The notes under the pieces: generated by a model | What the model was told of the DNA's origin: nothing | The model's database searches: none | What the model saw: the letters and a program-made list of their open reading frames with translations, nothing else | Program-made: the position numbers and the translations under genes | Source: CAZTDD01 sp964612675 | GTDB lineage: Bacteria; Hinthialibacterota; Hinthialibacteria; Hinthialibacterales; JAKPRU01 | Reading direction: 5' to 3' | NCBI GenBank assembly: GCA_964612675.1 | Contig: CAZTDD010000068.1 | Location: 1-37,014, forward strand | Length of the DNA stretch: 37,014 nt | Part shown: one piece after another, positions 32,169 to 37,014 of the stretch | How positions within the stretch are numbered: the first letter of the stretch is position 1 | Layout of the letters: each line of letters begins with the position of its first letter

Positions 32169-34103
32169 GTGCCGCATCTACTGGACAAATTCATAGTGTT
32201 TCTTCTTTTCTCTTCCATCCAATTGATGGTCGTTGGAGGCTTGGTAGGTCTATTTGTGACATTGTTTCGCGTTCGAGGCCGAGCAGCCTACTGGATGTTC
32301 GGTTTCGTTATCCTGGTTCCGCTTCTTTCGCCGGTGCACAATCTTTATCCCGAACAGCTGCGCATTGAGTTGCAGGAGGATTCAAGGATTTATGGCGGCC
32401 TCGTAGCGTTTGTATCTCTCGGCGTCCCCTCGGAACCGACCGACGTGGAATTGGCGCGTTCTTCTTCCACCGCTGTCGAAGCAAACGAGTCTGCGACGGA
32501 GGAATCAAGGAATTCGTCTACAGGGTCGCTCGGCGGTCTCTTTCTCATTCCGTTCTTCTACTTTCTTTTGTTTGTTTTAATGTATTGGAAAGTTCTTGTT
32601 GGCATTGCCTGGTCGCTGGTGGTGATCGCCTTAAGCGTCCGTCTCGCCCGTACCCTGCATGGTTTCTGGAACATGCTGAGAGCTTCCACCATCCCGAAAA
32701 ACCCCGAGATCAAAGAATTGTTGGAGCGATGTGCAAACGAGGTCGGGTTGCGACGTCCCCCCCGTCTGGCGATTGCCGACCAGGCCGATATTCCAATGGT
32801 GGCCGGATTGTTCCGTCCTCTGATCGTGATTCCGTCTCGCCTTGCCGAGCCGGAGAACGAAGACAAACTCCGATACGCACTACTCCACGAAATGGTCCAT
32901 ATTCGAAGACGGGACGGCTGGTGGTTGTTGCTGGAGACAATAGTAAGCATAGTCTATTTCTTTCATCCCATCGTACGCTGGGCTATTCGCAGGCTGCGTG
33001 AGGAGAGAGAATTGCTTTCCGATCGCGGCGTCGTGAGTATTACAGGGAACGCGAACGCCTATTCGGATTTTCTGGCGACAGAAATCTGGGACGTCGAGAC
33101 CGACGAGTGGAAAGCATTCGCACTGCCTTTCAATCCTGGGTCGCCAACCGCCGCACACCGGGTGAAAAGGCTTCTGAAATACCCATGGAGTAGCGACGCA
33201 GTCAAGATCCGAGATTGTTTCGCTTTCGGGATTGCCGCCGGGGTGTTGATGCTCGTTCTTGCGTTTGCTCCTCAGGAGCAAGAGGACTGGGAATCGCTCG
33301 ATTTCTCCAGAGCGATTGCAACGGAGCAACCCAACGTATACTACGTGCCCGTCGTTTTCGAAGAACTCCGGTGGATAAACGGAACTAATATCGCGACCAG
33401 CCAAACACGGTTAAGAGAGGACGAGGATTACACCTTCGATAAGAAGACCGGTTTGCTTTCGCTGAATATCAAGTTGGGTGAGAAAGAGGAACTCATTGCA
33501 TTCGGTAGGAGGAAAGTTCCTTGGGCGTGGAGGTGTGAAGAGAATATCGACCCGGATTCCGTCAGAGTCGTTATCGGAGACCGGTTATGTATTCCAAACA
33601 TCGACTACTGGGTGGAACCGGACAAGTCTCAAATACGGATTGTCGAACGGAAGCTCTGTGACGCAAGACAATCCTGGTTTGTAAAATACGATCTCAAACC
33701 GCAAGATCAGAGTCCGACTACTGCGTCGACGATTACCCTGGGACCTCACACTCCTCCCATTTGGGCCGCTCCAAGAGGCCATGATCGTGATCAGCATGAC
33801 GGTCGTGGACGCGCGGCCTTCGGTCAAGTGTCTCTGACCGCACTACCGACTGAAGACCCGAGTCGTTTCCGACTGCCGAACAATATGCGCTTACATCATG
33901 AAGAAGTTTCAATCAGGACACTCGATCGCGTTAGCAGCGCACCTTGGCCTCTCATAGAAGGCGAGGAATACGAGTACGACGAGGAACAAGGCACGATTAC
34001 TCTAAAAGGGCTGCGTCTCGAAGAGACTAGTCAGGTATTGTTTGTCGAGGGCCAATGGCTGCATAGAGGTTTCTTTGGTTCTCAACGCAAGCGCAGCACA
34101 TAA
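32169..34103 (+). CDS. M56 (BlaR1-like) membrane metallopeptidase with repeat-bearing extracellular tail
   Basis: 644 residues. Membrane segments are at about 7-33, 39-57, 122-160 (one or two) and 350-368. The M56 zinc peptidase sits between them: HEMVH (240-244) with a downstream Glu in REERELLSD (about 277-285), and FRPLIVIPSRL before it, as in BlaR1/MecR1. A Ser/Thr/Glu-rich loop (about 95-120) precedes TM3. The tail after TM4 (about 370-644) has no penicillin-binding signature. It shows three units of a small beta repeat (about 399-448, 463-508, 577-628), each with a DY-type turn and GLLSL/GTITL strand: EDEDYTFDKKTGLLSL, PNIDYWVEPDKSQIRI and EGEEYEYDEEQGTITL. In BlaR1 the tail senses the signal; here the signal is unknown. 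Confidence 0.82.
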   Translation: MPHLLDKFIVFLLFSSIQLMVVGGLVGLFVTLFRVRGRAAYWMFGFVILVPLLSPVHNLYPEQLRIELQEDSRIYGGLVAFVSLGVPSEPTDVELARSSSTAVEANESATEESRNSSTGSLGGLFLIPFFYFLLFVLMYWKVLVGIAWSLVVIALSVRLARTLHGFWNMLRASTIPKNPEIKELLERCANEVGLRRPPRLAIADQADIPMVAGLFRPLIVIPSRLAEPENEDKLRYALLHEMVHIRRRDGWWLLLETIVSIVYFFHPIVRWAIRRLREERELLSDRGVVSITGNANAYSDFLATEIWDVETDEWKAFALPFNPGSPTAAHRVKRLLKYPWSSDAVKIRDCFAFGIAAGVLMLVLAFAPQEQEDWESLDFSRAIATEQPNVYYVPVVFEELRWINGTNIATSQTRLREDEDYTFDKKTGLLSLNIKLGEKEELIAFGRRKVPWAWRCEENIDPDSVRVVIGDRLCIPNIDYWVEPDKSQIRIVERKLCDARQSWFVKYDLKPQDQSPTTASTITLGPHTPPIWAAPRGHDRDQHDGRGRAAFGQVSLTALPTEDPSRFRLPNNMRLHHEEVSIRTLDRVSSAPWPLIEGEEYEYDEEQGTITLKGLRLEETSQVLFVEGQWLHRGFFGSQRKRST

Positions 34104-34135
34104 GATTTGATTCGTCCGAGGTATCGTTCGAGATC

Positions 34136-34156
34136 CGTCCGAGGTAAACTCGGACG
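34136..34156. repeat. Hairpin and 11-bp direct repeat after the M56 gene
   Basis: cgtccgag, loop gtaaa, ctcggacg (perfect 8-bp stem) about 30 bases after the M56 stop. The left part cgtccgaggta also occurs at 34113-34123. There is no T-run, so it is more likely a small repeat than a terminator. Confidence 0.45.
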
Positions 34157-34273
34157 CTACGACTACGATTCGCATACGAAATCCCCACTGTACAATCAAG
34201 CCTGAAAACCGGATGGACAAGCATCATCCCAATTCATAAGCTCTTAAAAAATGTGAATGTAACGGAGAGGACC

Positions 34274-34738
34274 ATGTGGTTTGACGTACAGAATGTAATC
34301 ACGCACCTGCTTCATATGGGGATTGCTTACCTTCTCGCGTTTCCCATCGGGTGGAACCGTGAGCGAAGTGCGCGAAGTGCGGGTCTTCGGACCTTCCCAC
34401 TTGTCGCTGTAGGAGCATGCAGTTTTATGCTGGTGGGCCTCGATGTTCTCGAAACCGACGACGCAAGAGCCCGTGTAGTCTACGGAATTATTACCGGCAT
34501 CGGCTTTATCGGCGGCGGTGCGATTATTCGAGAACGGGGAGGCGTCACAGGAACGGCCACCGCTGCAAGCATTTGGAATACCGGCGCAATCGGAGTGGCG
34601 GTTGCGTGGGGACGCATGGAAATCGCTGTTTTGCTTAGCTTCTTGAATTTCATTACTTTGTATTATCTGGCACCCCTGAAAGAGCGTTTGAGTGATGAGT
34701 GTATCTCTGATCCAGACCCACCCGACAAAAAACACTGA
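34274..34738 (+). CDS. MgtC/SapB-family membrane protein
   Basis: 154 residues with about four to five membrane segments. The conserved opening LLHMGIAYLLAFPIGWNRER, then AGLRTFPLVAVGACSFML, GIITGIGFIGGGAIIRERG and VTGTATAASIWNTGAIGVAVAWG are all MgtC hallmarks. The length matches MgtC proteins lacking the C-terminal ACT-like domain. MgtC proteins are linked to growth at low magnesium and to modulation of the F1Fo ATP synthase, mostly shown in enteric bacteria; the role here is inferred by family only. ATG 34274 has ggagagg 3 bases upstream and is preferred to GTG 34253. No magnesium transporter gene is adjacent. Confidence 0.88.
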   Translation: MWFDVQNVITHLLHMGIAYLLAFPIGWNRERSARSAGLRTFPLVAVGACSFMLVGLDVLETDDARARVVYGIITGIGFIGGGAIIRERGGVTGTATAASIWNTGAIGVAVAWGRMEIAVLLSFLNFITLYYLAPLKERLSDECISDPDPPDKKH

Positions 34739-34840
34739 ACGCGAAAGCGACATACGGAAATACTCGCCTTCATATAGAACGGAGATATGCACGTGTAGAT
34801 TCTACACAGATCTGTCTTGCATCTACACATGCTCCTTGAA

Positions 34841-35027
34841 CCTAAAAACGGCAGTTGAATGGGAAGCGCGGTTCCTGAGCCCGTCGAAGGGTCGCGCGAG
34901 CGTTGGTGATCGGCCTTTCGACAAGCTCAAGAACCGATCACCATTTGGGTGAAAACGGACGATGAACCATGCTACCAAATATCAGCGGTTTATCGTGGCA
35001 GCCACACCTTCAACTGCCGTTTTTAGG
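34841..35027. mobile_element. MITE-like element, 187 bp, with 5-bp target duplication
   Basis: Perfect terminal inverted repeats of 19 bp: cctaaaaacggcagttgaa at 34841-34859 and its reverse complement at 35009-35027. Both outer flanks are the same 5 bases, ttgaa (34836-34840 and 35028-35032), in direct orientation, as expected of a target-site duplication. The inside has no ORF worth noting. It holds a second imperfect inverted repeat (34869-34890 with 34914-34936, cggttc...tcgaagg-type arms) and a nested ggtgatcgg/ccgatcacc pair (34905-34913, 34934-34942). It is non-autonomous and would need a transposase in trans. IS1380- or IS1634-type ends are possible by duplication length only. Confidence 0.7.
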
Positions 35028-35117
35028 TTGAAATGAGCTGATTGCCTCACCGTCCTCGGAATCACGATTCAGCGCAATTGTTTATAAACTCGCGCCTGTA
35101 GACCTTGGCAGCCGTTC

Positions 35118-35193
35118 AACATATACCTGCCAACTCACATTCGAACGCTGATATTGCGACAATTCCGATGGTTCAACATCGTTGGTATATGTT
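35118..35193. promoter_or_regulatory. Separated inverted repeat upstream of BON-domain gene
   Basis: aacatatacc (35118-35127) and ggtatatgtt (35184-35193) form a perfect 10-bp inverted pair 56 bases apart, 51-126 bases before the BON gene start. gttcaacat also recurs at 35115 and 35171. A looped regulator site or a leader hairpin is possible. The RBS agggaggt (35228-35235) follows, 8 bases before ATG 35244. Confidence 0.4.
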
Positions 35194-35243
35194 TTGCGTT
35201 ACCTCCAACCAAATCGAAAACTCGTAGAGGGAGGTAGCAGCAA

Positions 35244-36770
35244 ATGTTCAATAACGAACTGAGCAACATTGAGAAAGCATTCGACCCTAAAAAGTCTCGT
35301 ATGGTCTTCTCTAGGATATTTTCACCCGTGGTTTTGGTTTTCGCGTTGCTGGCGGTGCCGGCAGCCTACAGTCAGACTGTAGATGACAAGGGAATCAATA
35401 CAGCCATCGAGAATCATCTGCGCCGAGATGAACAGGTACAAGCCGATTCAATCACGGTTTCCACCGACGAAGGAATCGTTACGTTGAGCGGCAACGCAGA
35501 CAACATTCTGCAAAAAGAACGCGCAGAGAAAATAGCGGAGAACATCCGAGGTGTCCGTTCGGTGATCAACCGGATCGAAGTCAGATCCACAGACCGCTCG
35601 GACAGCGAAATAGAGAAGCAAGTCGAAAACGCGTTAATGCGAGATCCGGCAACGGAATCCTACGACGTCCGTGTGGACGTAACCGACGGGAAAGCGATTC
35701 TGAACGGTCTTGTCGAGTCGTGGGCGGAGTGGAACCTCGCGGCTGAGGTTGCCAAGTCCGTGCGCGGTGTACAAGCCGTGAAAAACGAGATCGACATCCA
35801 TTTTGTGGGCGACCGAAGCGATGAAGATATCGAAGCCGACATTCGAGGCCGCGCTCAGTCGGACGTTTTGGTAAATGACAACCGCCTGGAAATCGAAGTT
35901 GACGACGGAAGAGTAGACTTAAGCGGAAAAGTCGCCAGTTTGGCTGCCCAAAAACGAGCTGAAGCGCTTGCATGGATCAACGGTGTCAGAAATGTCGATA
36001 TCGAAGATTTGACTGTCGACTCGGAGATCCCCAGCAGCATGAAAGGCGAAAACCGGCGCGGAGCGAATTACATACCGAAGAACGACAACGAAGTGAAGCA
36101 GAATCTCAAGAAGGCCTTCACATACGATCCGCGACTATATGCCTTCGAACCAAAAATAAGTGTGGATGATGGTGTTGTCACTCTGACGGGTGTCGTTGGT
36201 AATCTAGCCGCGAAACAAGCTGCCGAGCAGGACGCGTTAAACACCACCGGCGTTTGGAGAATAAAGAACCTCCTGAAAGTGAGACCGGAAAAGAAACGTC
36301 CGGAAATCGAGATTACCGAGGATATCCGCGACAGCTTCAATAACGATCCGTTCTTGAATGAAAGCGACATCTACGTATACGTCCGAAACGGAATCGCTCG
36401 GCTGAACGGGAAAGTGGACAGTGGATTCCTCCGTGAGCGTGCACAAGAGATCGCCGAGAGGACTCAGGGCGTCATAGACGTTCAAAACAACATACTTGTT
36501 GGGTCTGATTGGGTTACGAAAAGCGATTGGGAAATCCAAGAGGACATTGAAGACGAGTTGTTCTGGAGTCCGAATGTGGACTCCGATCAAGTGAATGTCG
36601 AGGTCGAAGATGGTGTTGCGACCCTGACGGGAACCGTCAATTCCTGGCGTGAACGCGAAAAAGCCGAAGAGAACGCCTACGAGGGTGGAGCCAAGCAGGT
36701 CAAAAACGACTTGTATGTTTACTATGGCCCGGGCGATTTCATTGGCAAACCGGGTTCACCGACTGGATGA
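35244..36770 (+). CDS. Exported protein with six BON domains
   Basis: 508 residues. The signal peptide lies at about 20-44 (IFSPVVLVFALLAVPAAYSQ), after an unusual 20-residue polar lead. Six BON domains follow: about 47-114, 118-187, 191-258, 280-346, 354-418 and 428-493. Each has the helix-strand-turn pattern ending in a V-T-L-x-G type turn and a G-V-x-x-V-x-N closing helix (GIVTLSGNADN, KAILNGLVESW, RVDLSGKVAS, VVTLTGVVGN, IARLNGKVDS, VATLTGTVNS). BON domains bind phospholipid membranes; OsmY and DolP are known examples with two. Six in one protein suggests a periplasmic membrane-associated stress or scaffold protein. A shorter start at Met20 would give a more typical signal peptide, but the RBS supports 35244. 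Confidence 0.88.
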   Translation: MFNNELSNIEKAFDPKKSRMVFSRIFSPVVLVFALLAVPAAYSQTVDDKGINTAIENHLRRDEQVQADSITVSTDEGIVTLSGNADNILQKERAEKIAENIRGVRSVINRIEVRSTDRSDSEIEKQVENALMRDPATESYDVRVDVTDGKAILNGLVESWAEWNLAAEVAKSVRGVQAVKNEIDIHFVGDRSDEDIEADIRGRAQSDVLVNDNRLEIEVDDGRVDLSGKVASLAAQKRAEALAWINGVRNVDIEDLTVDSEIPSSMKGENRRGANYIPKNDNEVKQNLKKAFTYDPRLYAFEPKISVDDGVVTLTGVVGNLAAKQAAEQDALNTTGVWRIKNLLKVRPEKKRPEIEITEDIRDSFNNDPFLNESDIYVYVRNGIARLNGKVDSGFLRERAQEIAERTQGVIDVQNNILVGSDWVTKSDWEIQEDIEDELFWSPNVDSDQVNVEVEDGVATLTGTVNSWREREKAEENAYEGGAKQVKNDLYVYYGPGDFIGKPGSPTG

Positions 36771-36827
36771 TGCGACCGATAAGCGTTTAGAGCGATAGAA
36801 ACTGAATTGCAGATTGCTGATGGATTG

Positions 36828-36860
36828 GAAACGGCCCTTCTCGAAGGGCCGTTTCTTTTC
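36828..36860 (+). terminator. Rho-independent terminator of the BON-domain gene
   Basis: gaaacggccctt (36828-36839), loop ctcg, aagggccgtttc (36844-36855): a perfect 12-bp stem followed by a short T-run (tttt). It lies about 60 bases after the BON stop and is the clearest terminator in the window. Beyond it (36861-37014) I see no gene. Confidence 0.9.
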
Positions 36861-37014
36861 GCACTGTTCTCCCTCTTCAAGGAGAAGCCCGGTGCGAAGG
36901 TCTTCTCGGTCTTCTGCGCGTCGCTATCACACGACGAAATTCCCCAAATCCTTAAAATTCCCAGGACCTTCCCCAAGATTTTGCGTTGAGTTTTTCCGTG
37001 TAGTTGATTTTCCA

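Noticed and set aside
35101..35140. Sigma-54-like promoter before the BON gene (ttggca...)
   Set aside because: The -12 element TTGC is missing at the needed spacing.
1..37014. CRISPR array, tRNA, rRNA or prophage
   Set aside because: No regularly spaced short repeats beyond two copies, no cloverleaf or rRNA signature, and no phage structural or integrase gene.

Overview
The window is chromosomal DNA of moderate GC (about half, by eye) from a bacterium with a Gram-negative type of envelope. Evidence for this is a lipobox protein, several signal-peptide proteins, a six-BON-domain exported protein and an M56 sensor peptidase. The run of 100 Ns at 25597-25696 suggests a scaffolded draft or metagenome assembly. 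The mix of secreted PhoD-like phosphatase, sugar dehydrogenase, lectin-like proteins, a lipoprotein related to rhamnose mutarotase, GT-C glycosyltransferases and FapA/DUF342 would fit an uncultured lineage of the planctomycete/FCB-neighbour kind (Hydrogenedentota, Sumerlaeota, Poribacteria or similar). No rRNA or lineage marker is present to settle this, so the placement is a weak inference. No tRNA, rRNA, CRISPR array, prophage or intact transposase was seen.

Layout. 1-8.1 kb: secreted and envelope functions (PhoD-like phosphatase, CDF metal exporter, RhaM-like lipoprotein, temptin-like/sugar dehydrogenase fusion, duplicated lectin-like exported protein), separated by repeat-bearing intergenic DNA. 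8.6-16.2 kb: a protein made of two methyltransferase-type halves, a small membrane protein and three polytopic GT-C type membrane proteins, suggesting envelope glycan or lipid modification. 16.5-25.3 kb: FapA/DUF342, a TPR protein, GlcD-like FAD oxidase, PfkB sugar kinase, PAS4-GGDEF diguanylate cyclase and a class I methyltransferase. 25.3-29.3 kb (minus strand): the core cluster cmk-plsC-rpsA, where ribosomal protein S1 carries long acidic extensions and a 126-bp tandem repeat that broke the assembly. 29.5-37 kb: a MEMO1/AmmeMemoRadiSam B protein, a MerR-type regulator, a roughly 0.9 kb stretch with no confident gene, an M56/BlaR1-like peptidase with an unusual repeat-bearing extracellular tail, an MgtC-like protein, a MITE-like element and a BON-domain protein ending in a strong terminator.

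The strongest unusual signals are: (1) a 187-bp MITE-like element with perfect 19-bp inverted ends and a 5-bp target duplication; (2) the M56 peptidase whose tail holds three SprA-like beta repeats where BlaR1 would have a beta-lactam sensor; (3) the internally duplicated methyltransferase whose second half has lost the SAM motif; (4) the S1 protein with acidic extensions and the exactly placed repeat gap; (5) two families of palindromic intergenic repeats, each present twice. I did not find a clear multi-gene defence or biosynthetic system.
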